A stretch of DNA of 8,106 nucleotides from Lachnospiraceae bacterium (GTDB lineage: Bacteria > Bacillota > Clostridia > Lachnospirales > Lachnospiraceae): contig JAILNW010000024.1 of NCBI GenBank assembly GCA_024691145.1, forward strand, positions 1-8,106, read 5' to 3'. The translations under genes and the position numbers were made by a program. Position 1 is the stretch's first letter. Each line of letters begins with the position of its first letter. The notes below the pieces were generated by a model. That model searched no databases. It saw nothing but the letters and a program-made list of their open reading frames with translations, and had not been told where the DNA came from. Positions 1 to 5,986 of this stretch are shown piece by piece.

Positions 1-159
1 GTATAGAGTTTGCAAAATAGCTGGACTTAATGTGACGAATGTTTTTCCAAGAGTGCGTGACTGAAAACGTAGGCGTAGCGGGCTACGTCGAGGCTTTCAG
101 GTGCGTGCTATTGGAATAAACAGTCAAACATTCGTCCAGCTATTTAAAAATCTCTATAC
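1..159. repeat. Large imperfect palindromic element (MITE-like or structured intergenic repeat)
   Basis: The whole segment folds back on itself. The ends GTATAGAG (1-8) and CTCTATAC (152-159) are exact inverted copies, and over the outer 26 bases (1-26 versus 134-159) 22 positions pair, including AAATAGCTGGAC/GTCCAGCTATTT. Further inward, GAATGTTT (37-44) pairs with AAACATTC (126-133), TTCCAA (45-50) with TTGGAA (111-116), CTGAAA (61-66) with TTTCAG (95-100), and ACGTAG (67-72) with CTACGT (83-88). The core is much richer in G and C than the surroundings. GTGCGTG occurs in the same orientation in both sides of the inner loop (53-59 and 101-107). No ORF fits inside it. It lies 62 bases beyond the last gene of the minus-strand operon. 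The window begins exactly at its left end, so a left target duplication cannot be checked. Confidence 0.7.
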
Positions 160-221
160 TAGTCACTTATTGGATAAATAAATCATACCATGTGAATAGG
201 TTTTTGAAAATTTCCAAGAAG

Positions 222-884
222 TTATTGCTTGTGATAAGTGTCTCTTATATCTAATACCTGGTCACCATATTTCTCTGCATTATCATCATGTGAAGCTATT
301 ATAACTATATTTCCTTTGTCTTTGTATGCTTTTATATAATCAAGTATTTTCTTTCCTGTGACTGTATCAAGACCTGTTGTAGGTTCGTCTGCTATAAGCA
401 CCTGTGGTTCAGTAATTATAGACCTTATAAGTGAAACCCTTTTTAATTCTCCCCCAGATAATTCATACGGATAACTGTCCGCAAGTTCCTTTATATCAAG
501 CTCTGCTAACATATCCTCAGCCTTTTTTATAAATTCTTCTTTATTGTTACCCTTAACAAGTTTAGCTGCTAAAACTATATTATCAATAACTTTTAGTTCC
601 TTAAGCATTACATTGCTCTGTGGAAGATATCCTATTTTATCATAATGAATACTGGCAAGTTTATCATTATTAATCTCATTAATATTAATTCCATTATATT
701 TAACCTGTCCGCTGTCAGGTTTTAAATATCCTCCGAGAATGGCAAGAAGAGTGCTTTTTCCGCATCCTGACTGTCCTTTTATAACAAGCAGCTTATTGTT
801 TTCTATACTAAGATTAAAATCCTTTAATATAAATCTTCCATTTTTTCTATACCTTTTACTTATATTCTTTGCTTCAAGCACCAT
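222..884 (-). CDS. ABC transporter ATP-binding protein (MacB/LolD-like) partnering the FtsX-type permease
   Basis: This is a 220-residue ATPase, the usual length for a MacB/LolD/FtsE-type subunit. It shows Walker A GQSGCGKST (37-45), Q-loop Gln89, signature LSGGE (142-146), Walker B VLIADEP (162-168) and switch His199. It would power the FtsX-family permease encoded immediately upstream. The frame is open further back to a TTG at 923, but the ATG at 884 is chosen because AAGGTGA lies five bases before it and it begins one base after the permease stop, which suggests translational coupling. ATPases of this class usually drive mechanical work on outer-face substrates or lipoproteins rather than classical import, so direction and substrate are open. 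It is the last gene of the minus-strand cluster, and no clear intrinsic terminator follows. Confidence 0.93.
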   Translation of the reverse strand: MVLEAKNISKRYRKNGRFILKDFNLSIENNKLLVIKGQSGCGKSTLLAILGGYLKPDSGQVKYNGININEINNDKLASIHYDKIGYLPQSNVMLKELKVIDNIVLAAKLVKGNNKEEFIKKAEDMLAELDIKELADSYPYELSGGELKRVSLIRSIITEPQVLIADEPTTGLDTVTGKKILDYIKAYKDKGNIVIIASHDDNAEKYGDQVLDIRDTYHKQ

Positions 885-885
885 T

Positions 886-2058
886 CTAGTCACCTTCCCT
901 TCTAAGAGCAATATAAGGCTCAAGATTTGTTACAAATAAAACAGGATACAATGAACCTGCTATTCCTACTGCTACAGTAATTATAAGAACCACTGCATAA
1001 TAACTAAGAACCCCTGTAACATCAGGACCAAGATATGGCATATTTAACTTGGTTCCTATATAATCCCCAAATGGAATTGCTACTACTGTGCCAAAAATCA
1101 CTCCCGCAAAACCTCCTGCAATACTTGTTATTACCGTATCTTTGCATAAGATTCTTCTTACTTTTACTCTAGAAGCCCCAAGCATCTGATAAAGAGCAAT
1201 TTCTCTTTTCCTGTCACTCATAATATAATAATTTATGCAAAATAAAATAATAACAATAAGAACCACAGATATTATAATAACAACATGCAATGCAGTATAA
1301 ATTTCACTTAAACTTGAAGACATGGCTTCATCAAGTTTCTTTGGATATATAATATCTGTCTTAATATCCGACTTAGCCTCTATCTCTTTTATTATGTCCT
1401 CTGTTTTTCTTCCTTTTTCTATATTAATAAATACAGAAGAAATAACACTTGTGCTTTTCTGCTCATCAAGAACAAATGCACCTTTTCCCTCTGCATCCTT
1501 AAGCAATGTTTCCTGTGCTTCAAATGTAAAATAAACTGAACTGTCAAGACTTGTTCCTGTCTTTGCCATTTGTGCTGCAACTATATATTCCCTTCCAAAT
1601 ATCTTAATGGTTCCATTATCTGATACATTTATGGAACTTCCGGCAATTACAGCATCCTTGGTAAGTTTTTTATTATATTCTTTATTTATCCATGGCTGAA
1701 TTAAAAAGTCTGTGAAAGGATCAAAAAATACTATCTCCACTTCACTGCTGCAGCAATCCTGAGATAAAGACTTAAAAAAGAACTGTGGAGTTGCATCTGC
1801 AACTCCATCAAGTGAACTAATAGTATTATATACTGTTCTGTCAAAATAAAATGTACCTCTCTGGCCTTCAATAATAATATTCTTAGCCTCACTTTCAGCT
1901 CCATCAGGAACGATAATCAGTTCAGCACCAATCCTTTTTCTAAGATTGTCTGTTCCATTTGCAAGACTTTTATCAACAACAATACCACAGAATAAAATGA
2001 AGGAAAGTATTGCAATTGGAACTATTAAAAATATTCTCTGAACTGATTTATCATTCAT
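886..2058 (-). CDS. FtsX/MacB-family ABC permease with an outer-domain Cys-Cys pair
   Basis: This 390-residue membrane protein has the classical MacB/FtsX layout. One helix near residues 9-28 is followed by a large extracytoplasmic domain (about 30-250), then three helices near 255-277, 308-330 and 350-375. The segment REIALYQMLGASR just after helix 2 is the typical FtsX-domain signature. The outer domain carries adjacent cysteines, C102 and C103, in the string QDCCSSEVEIVFFDP. The start is set at the ATG at 2058, preceded by AAAGGTGA; a GTG at 2067 lies inside that ribosome binding site and is less likely. The start overlaps the end of the DUF4418 gene by eight bases and the stop lies one base before the ATPase start, so the three form one translational unit. 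From memory of the family, similar permeases sit near bacterial iron-uptake (P19/FTR1-type) loci and beside DUF4418 genes. The substrate is not determined. Confidence 0.9.
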   Translation of the reverse strand: MNDKSVQRIFLIVPIAILSFILFCGIVVDKSLANGTDNLRKRIGAELIIVPDGAESEAKNIIIEGQRGTFYFDRTVYNTISSLDGVADATPQFFFKSLSQDCCSSEVEIVFFDPFTDFLIQPWINKEYNKKLTKDAVIAGSSINVSDNGTIKIFGREYIVAAQMAKTGTSLDSSVYFTFEAQETLLKDAEGKGAFVLDEQKSTSVISSVFINIEKGRKTEDIIKEIEAKSDIKTDIIYPKKLDEAMSSSLSEIYTALHVVIIISVVLIVIILFCINYYIMSDRKREIALYQMLGASRVKVRRILCKDTVITSIAGGFAGVIFGTVVAIPFGDYIGTKLNMPYLGPDVTGVLSYYAVVLIITVAVGIAGSLYPVLFVTNLEPYIALRREGD

Positions 2059-2455
2059 TGCCCTCACCTTTCTTTTTCAAAAGATATACTGCATTAGCTG
2101 CTGATACTGCAAATAGTAAAAAGCTGACAACAATACGTGCTGGCAATGTTCCTATTCTACATGGCATTGTATCCATTTTGCATAATCCAATAAGTTTTAA
2201 TGGATACAATAATATTATAATAGCTACACTGCTGAGTGATATGCTTATACCTGCTCTTATTTTTTTATCAGCAAATATAAGCGAAGCAATTGAAAGAAGT
2301 ATAACTATTATTGCTAAACCAATCTCAGCCTGCTTTGTATAATAGCAAGCCATCTTCATTTCTCCTTTGCAGACGGCAAATAAACTTGTTGGAATAAGAT
2401 AAACCAATACTCCTAATAATAACTGTGTTGCTGAAATAATAACTCTGTTTTTCAT
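2051..2455 (-). CDS. DUF4418 family four-helix membrane protein with Cys/Met loops
   Basis: This small 134-residue protein has four predicted membrane helices (about 7-27, 43-61, 68-90 and 107-125). Lys/Arg residues at the N-terminus, in the short middle loop (DKKIR) and at the C-terminus put both ends inside. The two remaining loops then lie outside, and each carries a cysteine/methionine cluster: CKGEMKMAC (C29, M33, M35, C37) and LCKMDTMPC (C92, M94, M97, C99). Length, the sequence after the first motif (YYTKQAEIGLAI) and the linkage to an FtsX permease plus ATPase match what I recall of DUF4418, whose function is unknown. The paired motifs look like metal ligands. The ATG at 2455 is preceded by AGGGGA. 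The end overlaps the permease start, so the protein is probably an accessory subunit of that transporter. Confidence 0.85.
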   Translation of the reverse strand: MKNRVIISATQLLLGVLVYLIPTSLFAVCKGEMKMACYYTKQAEIGLAIIVILLSIASLIFADKKIRAGISISLSSVAIIILLYPLKLIGLCKMDTMPCRIGTLPARIVVSFLLFAVSAANAVYLLKKKGEGNE

Positions 2456-2477
2456 AATATCCCCTGCTTTCTATATA

Positions 2478-2485
2478 TTTTTTTC
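2478..2485. repeat. Left copy of putative 8-bp target-site duplication
   Basis: TTTTTTTC directly abuts the left terminal inverted repeat of the MITE-like element and is identical to the eight bases abutting its right end (2584-2591). Because it is mostly a T run, chance identity is possible. Confidence 0.5.
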
Positions 2486-2583
2486 GTTACTATTCACATA
2501 ACTTTCCCAATAGGTCGCAGACCATCTGCTTCGCATACAAGTATGTACGCTGTATCCATATTATACTAAATGTAAATAGTAAC
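2486..2583. mobile_element. 98-bp MITE-like element with 14-bp terminal inverted repeats
   Basis: The ends GTTACTATTCACAT (2486-2499) and ATGTAAATAGTAAC (2570-2583) are inverted copies matching at 13 of 14 positions. Inside are two small hairpins: GCAGA/TCTGC with loop CCA (2517-2529) and CATAC/GTATG with loop AA (2534-2545). No coding potential is present. Both ends are followed by TTTTTTTC in direct orientation (2478-2485 and 2584-2591), as expected for a target duplication. The element fills most of the gap between the importer ATPase and the DUF4418 gene. Without it and one repeat copy these genes would be 29 bases apart. On the minus strand the hairpins are not followed by a T run, so they do not form an intrinsic terminator for the operon, although they could attenuate or process the message. 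Confidence 0.72.
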
Positions 2584-2591
2584 TTTTTTTC
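2584..2591. repeat. Right copy of putative 8-bp target-site duplication
   Basis: TTTTTTTC directly abuts the right terminal inverted repeat of the MITE-like element. Its last base is also the final base of the minus-strand TAG stop of the importer ATPase, so the insertion point lies immediately behind that gene and left the stop intact. Confidence 0.5.
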
Positions 2592-3355
2592 TATAAATAA
2601 TACTCAACGTCTGATACTTTGCCACCAAGGTCAAGTACATTAAGAATTCTCGTTCTGTACTCTCCAAAAGTATCCTGAGCTCTTGCTCTTGGTCTTGGCA
2701 AATCAATATCTATAATCTCTTCTATTTTAGAAGGTCTTGAAGACATAACAACCACCTGATCCGACATATAAATTGCTTCATCAACATCATGTGTAACCAT
2801 TATCATGGTCATGTTGTTCTTCTTCCAAATATCAAGAATATCATCCTGTAATTTCATTCTTGTAAATGCATCAAGAGCTCCAAGAGGCTCATCTAAAAGA
2901 AGAACCGATGGATGTCCAACAAGTGCTCTTGCAAGTGAAGCTCTTTGCTGCATTCCTCCTGATAATTGGTGTGGATATGATTTTTCAAATCCCACAAGAC
3001 CAGCCATTTTTATATATTCCTGCACATCATCCTTATGCTCTTCATAAATATGTCTTGCCTTTAAACCAAAGGCTATATTCTGCTCAACTGTAAGCCAGGC
3101 AAAGAGATTAGATGCCTGAAAGGCAAATCCTCTGTCGCTTCCAGGTCCTGTAATCTCATTATCATCAAGATAAACCTTTCCGCTTGTGGCTTTATCAAGA
3201 CCTCCTATTATTCTAAGAAGTGTACTTTTTCCGCAGCCAGAAGGTCCAATGAGACTTACAAAGGAACCTGACTTTACTTTAAGATCAAGTCCATTTAAAG
3301 CTGTAACTGAATCAAACTTCTTAACAACATTTTCAATTAATAATTCACCTACCAC
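2591..3355 (-). CDS. NitT/TauT/SsuB-type ABC transporter ATP-binding protein
   Basis: This ATPase (254 residues from the GTG start) energises the importer formed with the upstream permease and lipoprotein. It shows Walker A GPSGCGKST (37-45), Q-loop Gln80, signature LSGGMQQR (131-138), Walker B VLLLDEP (151-157) followed by LGALD, and switch His189. The tail segment RPSKIEEIIDIDLPRPRAR is typical of SsuB/TauB/NrtD-type subunits. Two starts are possible. The ATG at 3376 has no ribosome binding site and would overlap the permease by 28 bases. The GTG at 3355 has GAAGGGGG seven bases upstream, overlaps by seven, and gives the family-like start MVGELLIENVVKKF, so it is preferred. The gene ends right at the putative insertion site of the MITE-like element. 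Confidence 0.93.
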   Translation of the reverse strand: MVGELLIENVVKKFDSVTALNGLDLKVKSGSFVSLIGPSGCGKSTLLRIIGGLDKATSGKVYLDDNEITGPGSDRGFAFQASNLFAWLTVEQNIAFGLKARHIYEEHKDDVQEYIKMAGLVGFEKSYPHQLSGGMQQRASLARALVGHPSVLLLDEPLGALDAFTRMKLQDDILDIWKKNNMTMIMVTHDVDEAIYMSDQVVVMSSRPSKIEEIIDIDLPRPRARAQDTFGEYRTRILNVLDLGGKVSDVEYYL

Positions 3356-4311
3356 TTGATTACCCCCTTCTGCCATACTAATACTTTGTCCCTTACTTTA
3401 AATAAAAGTGTAAGTGTTAATGAACAAATCGCTGCTATTATTATGAGTCCTGCATACACACCGTCATACAGCATAACCGATTTCTGCCAGCTTATATACC
3501 AGCCAATACCGCTTGAGTTACCATTCATTTCAACAGCCATAAGTGTTGCAAATGAAGAAACTGTTCCGTAAAATAATCCTAAAAATATGCTTGGCATTGC
3601 AGCTGGTATTGCCACATGTACTATCTGGTAAATTGTTGATGCTCCAAGTGTTCTTGCAACTTCAAAGTTAACATTTGCAATTGACTGTATACCACTGCTT
3701 GTCATAAGTGTTACAGGAAACCATACAGCAAATGCAATCAAGAACACATTAGCACTGTGTGTTGTTGCAAAAACAGAAAGTGCAAGGGGAATCCAGGCTG
3801 TTGTAGGTATAGGACCTATAACTTTTGTTACAGGAGTAAGCCAGTATGCCACTTTCTTTGAATGTCCCAATGCAACTCCTGTAAAGAAACCTACTGAACC
3901 GCCCCATAGAAATCCTGTTAATAACAATTTTAATGAATCAAGAACATTTTTGAATAAAAAAGCCCTGCTTTCTACCAATAAACCAATAACCCTGTCCAAT
4001 GATGGAAAATACAATGTTGGATGAAGTGTTGTTTTAGTAGTTATTGTATTTAATACAAGAAGAAAAACTATTACTCCTGTATAAAATGGCGTTTTGTACT
4101 CTACTTTATCCCTTATATCAGAATAGAATATAGATACAATCTGTGCTATAAGCAATAAAACTCCTATTAATGTTATAAAATAAATATAGTATGGATGAGC
4201 CATCTGCTTTTGCTTGCCATTATCCCCAACCTTATAATAAACCAGTATTGAAACAGCGATTGCTATATATGGCAATATCAGTTTCAGTATTTTTAATAGT
4301 TTTTCTCTCAT
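3349..4311 (-). CDS. NitT/TauT/SsuC-type ABC transporter permease with extended N-terminus
   Basis: This 320-residue inner-membrane permease belongs to the binding-protein-dependent (BPD_transp_1) class. The segment LHPTLYFPSLDRV (96-108) matches the conserved stretch before the core helices. The coupling loop EVARTLGAS ... IPAAMP (217-240) is the EAA motif that docks on the ATPase. Family members I know of are usually around 250-280 residues with one helix before the core. Here there are three hydrophobic segments first (about 10-27, 41-63 and 76-92), so there seem to be two extra helices. The ATG at 4311 has GAGG seven bases upstream and lies 19 bases after the lipoprotein stop. The stop overlaps the ATPase start, consistent with coupled translation. 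The substrate cannot be read from the permease alone. Confidence 0.92.
   Translation of the reverse strand: MREKLLKILKLILPYIAIAVSILVYYKVGDNGKQKQMAHPYYIYFITLIGVLLLIAQIVSIFYSDIRDKVEYKTPFYTGVIVFLLVLNTITTKTTLHPTLYFPSLDRVIGLLVESRAFLFKNVLDSLKLLLTGFLWGGSVGFFTGVALGHSKKVAYWLTPVTKVIGPIPTTAWIPLALSVFATTHSANVFLIAFAVWFPVTLMTSSGIQSIANVNFEVARTLGASTIYQIVHVAIPAAMPSIFLGLFYGTVSSFATLMAVEMNGNSSGIGWYISWQKSVMLYDGVYAGLIIIAAICSLTLTLLFKVRDKVLVWQKGVIKW
3363..3370 (-). promoter_or_regulatory. Ribosome binding site that decides a GTG start
   Basis: On the minus strand this reads GAAGGGGG, seven bases before the GTG at 3355. It lies inside the end of the permease gene and supports GTG rather than the upstream ATG at 3376 as the start of the importer ATPase. 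Confidence 0.6.
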
Positions 4312-4330
4312 ATAACAACCTCATTTCCAA

Positions 4331-5386
4331 TTAATTAACTTCCTTAAACTCTCCATTTTCATAAATGTAACTTTCTGGCACCCCATCAAAGGTTGTAAAT
4401 GCCCTTTTAACAAATGAATCTGGATCATCTGATTTTAATTCACCTATTCTGATTAATTCTGTTGCTGCATCAAGTATTGTTTTTGAAGCATTTACTACAG
4501 AAGGTCTGTAATTGTATGTTGCAAGTATTGATGCATTAGTATCAATATCACCAGAACAGTGATTAGCCTCTGACTGAATCTTTGCTGCAACTGATGTATC
4601 CGCCTGAACAAAAGCACTTGCTCTTAGAATTGCTCTTGTGTAAGCTGCTGCTGCCTTAGGATTTTCCTTGGCAAGCTTAGATGAAACAAATGACATACAG
4701 CAGTATTCATCTTTAAATTTATCATCAGTACTTAAATCCAGAATTTTTTCAAACTGATATTCCTGCTCTGCATTATATGCAACTGGGTCATGCATTGCTG
4801 CTGCATCAATTGCACCATTTGAAAGTGCCAAAGGCAAATCAGTTAAAGCATATGTTACCCACTCTACTTCAAGATTTTCTGTCGAAACTCCGATTCCGGC
4901 ATCATATAAAGCTCTCTTTAATGCCACTACAGAAGAATCTCCAAGTGAAGGAACACCTATTTTCTTTCCTTTTAAATCTTTAATTGAATGAACATCTTTA
5001 TTACCAGAATAAACTTTTGTACAGCCAGTATGAACACCAGCAGTAAAAGTAATCTCAAGACCATTATCAATCTGAGGAATCATGGCACCTGCAAGTGCAA
5101 GTGACGCATCTACCTGCTCAGAAGCTACAAGATCTGCAATATTACCAAGATCAATCTCTTCAAGTTTCCATGTAATATTGTCTTTTTTGAATTCTTCTTC
5201 AAAATAGCCATTCTCTATAGCTATATGTAATGGTGCCAGACAAAGGGAACCATCGGCAGTTCCAATAACAATATCCGGGTCTCCGCTTGCCTTGCCATTA
5301 CCATCTTCTTTACCACATCCTGTAAGTGCAACTGCACTTACTAATCCCACTAATAACGCTAATTTTTTTAATTCTCTCTGTTTCAT
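4331..5386 (-). CDS. ABC transporter substrate-binding lipoprotein (NMT1/THI5/SsuA-like), cysteine-bearing
   Basis: This 351-residue exported lipoprotein should bind the ligand for the permease and ATPase that follow. A basic N-terminus, a hydrophobic stretch and the lipobox LTGC place the lipidated Cys at residue 24. The mature part has the NMT1/THI5-like layout, with the opening DIVIGTADGSLCLAPLHIA, SIKDLKGKKIGVPSLGDSS in the middle, and GAIDAAAMHDPVAY near the domain hinge. Unusually for a secreted protein it has five further cysteines: C49, C122 (HTGC), C229-C230 (DEYCC) and C277. I recall HTGC and DEYCC recurring in a clostridial subgroup of these proteins, but could not confirm this. 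The start at 5386 is chosen over the upstream ATG at 5431 because AGAGGTGAT precedes it and it gives a proper signal peptide. The ligand is unknown; sulfonate, thiamine precursor, metal complex or thiol are all possible. Confidence 0.92.
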   Translation of the reverse strand: MKQRELKKLALLVGLVSAVALTGCGKEDGNGKASGDPDIVIGTADGSLCLAPLHIAIENGYFEEEFKKDNITWKLEEIDLGNIADLVASEQVDASLALAGAMIPQIDNGLEITFTAGVHTGCTKVYSGNKDVHSIKDLKGKKIGVPSLGDSSVVALKRALYDAGIGVSTENLEVEWVTYALTDLPLALSNGAIDAAAMHDPVAYNAEQEYQFEKILDLSTDDKFKDEYCCMSFVSSKLAKENPKAAAAYTRAILRASAFVQADTSVAAKIQSEANHCSGDIDTNASILATYNYRPSVVNASKTILDAATELIRIGELKSDDPDSFVKRAFTTFDGVPESYIYENGEFKEVN

Positions 5387-5432
5387 GATATCACCTCTTA
5401 AATTAATTACTACAGTTGTTCTCTGTGTCATT

Positions 5433-5461
5433 AATATACCATGAAACCTGGGTTTTGGCTA
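5433..5461 (-). promoter_or_regulatory. Candidate sigma-A-type promoter for the importer operon
   Basis: On the minus strand TAGCCA (5456-5461, four of six matches to TTGACA) and TATATT (5433-5438) are separated by 17 bases. The site is about 47 bases before the lipoprotein start, in the only sizeable gap between the LysR/S-component genes and the importer genes. The -35 is weak, so an activator or simple read-through from upstream is also possible. Confidence 0.35.
5444..5455. promoter_or_regulatory. Operator-like near-palindrome in the promoter spacer
   Basis: AAACC-TG-GGTTT is an exact 5-bp inverted repeat with a two-base centre. It lies between the candidate -35 and -10, a position where a bound protein would block or bend the promoter. 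A short, chance palindrome cannot be excluded. Confidence 0.3.
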
Positions 5462-5472
5462 ATCCATAAAAA

Positions 5473-5982
5473 TTATCGTTTGTTATAAGTTTTGTTAATA
5501 AACTTATTTCCAGCATATCTTACAACAAATTCAGCTATAATAATGCCTACACCTGCCTGAAATGCATTAAAAGGTACACCTAAAAATGCTGCCTTTCCAA
5601 CCTTTAACACAAAATATTCAAAAAAGAAATATCCAGCTGGCACAATTACGCCGCCTGCTATACCACTTATAAGAACATTAATTCTTGTATCTAAAGACTT
5701 AAGTTTATAAAATAATGTTCCAGCTATAAAAGCAAAGGCTGCCTTTATAACAAATGATGCAATTGCATACTCTGTATATCCAGCAAGAACATCCGCAAAC
5801 AAAGCTCCTAATCCTGCTGCCAAAGCTCCATAAAAAGGTCCTAAAACTATTCCACTTAAAAGAGTAAATGCATCACCAAGATGAATATAACCCTGAAAAA
5901 CCGGAATTTTAATTATAAATGTTGCTAAAAAACACAATGCTGCCATAACAGCTGTGTAAGAAATTGTTTTACTTTTATTCAT
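5473..5982 (-). CDS. ECF transporter S component (PF07155/DUF1393-like)
   Basis: This 169-residue, highly hydrophobic protein has about six predicted membrane segments. It resembles the substrate-capture (S) subunits of energy-coupling-factor vitamin importers. Helix 1 has the small-residue pattern AVMAALCFLATF expected to dock on the shared T subunit. GYIHLGDAFTLLSGIVLGP (31-49) followed by glycine/alanine-rich helices is typical of the ECF-ribofla_trS/DUF1393 group. No EcfA or EcfT gene is in the window, so it would rely on a shared module elsewhere. The ATG at 5982 has AAGGAGG upstream and starts four bases after the regulator stop; an upstream in-frame ATG at 6048 would overlap the regulator and is rejected. 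The ligand is unknown. A vitamin such as a B6 form or thiamine precursor is a guess from the PLP enzyme and importer nearby. Confidence 0.85.
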   Translation of the reverse strand: MNKSKTISYTAVMAALCFLATFIIKIPVFQGYIHLGDAFTLLSGIVLGPFYGALAAGLGALFADVLAGYTEYAIASFVIKAAFAFIAGTLFYKLKSLDTRINVLISGIAGGVIVPAGYFFFEYFVLKVGKAAFLGVPFNAFQAGVGIIIAEFVVRYAGNKFINKTYNKR

Positions 5983-5986
5983 AATA

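Noticed and set aside
206..219. TTGAAAATTTCCAA as a terminator after the last ATPase gene
   Set aside because: The self-complementary stretch is AT-rich and weak, and on the minus strand it is followed by AAAACC, not a T run.
739..939. Plus-strand open frame of 66 codons opposite the MacB-like ATPase
   Set aside because: It runs antisense to a clearly conserved ATPase, has no ribosome binding site of note and no recognisable protein features.
2010..2342. Plus-strand open frame of 110 codons opposite DUF4418
   Set aside because: The minus-strand DUF4418 protein explains this stretch through its ribosome binding site, helices and gene overlap. The plus frame is a composition shadow.
2560..2565. 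TATAAT on the minus strand inside the 98-bp element, as an outward promoter for DUF4418
   Set aside because: The hexamer is perfect, but no acceptable -35 lies 16-18 bases upstream (AAAAAG at that place), so it may be chance in AT-rich sequence.
2486..2583. Intrinsic terminator between the importer and DUF4418 genes
   Set aside because: On the minus strand the hairpins are followed by GAAAAAAAT rather than T. A T run lies at the other end and would only serve plus-strand transcription, where no gene exists.
5387..5472. TPP riboswitch upstream of the NMT1/THI5-like lipoprotein
   Set aside because: The gap is only 86 bases and I see none of the conserved TPP-aptamer stretches such as CTGAGA.
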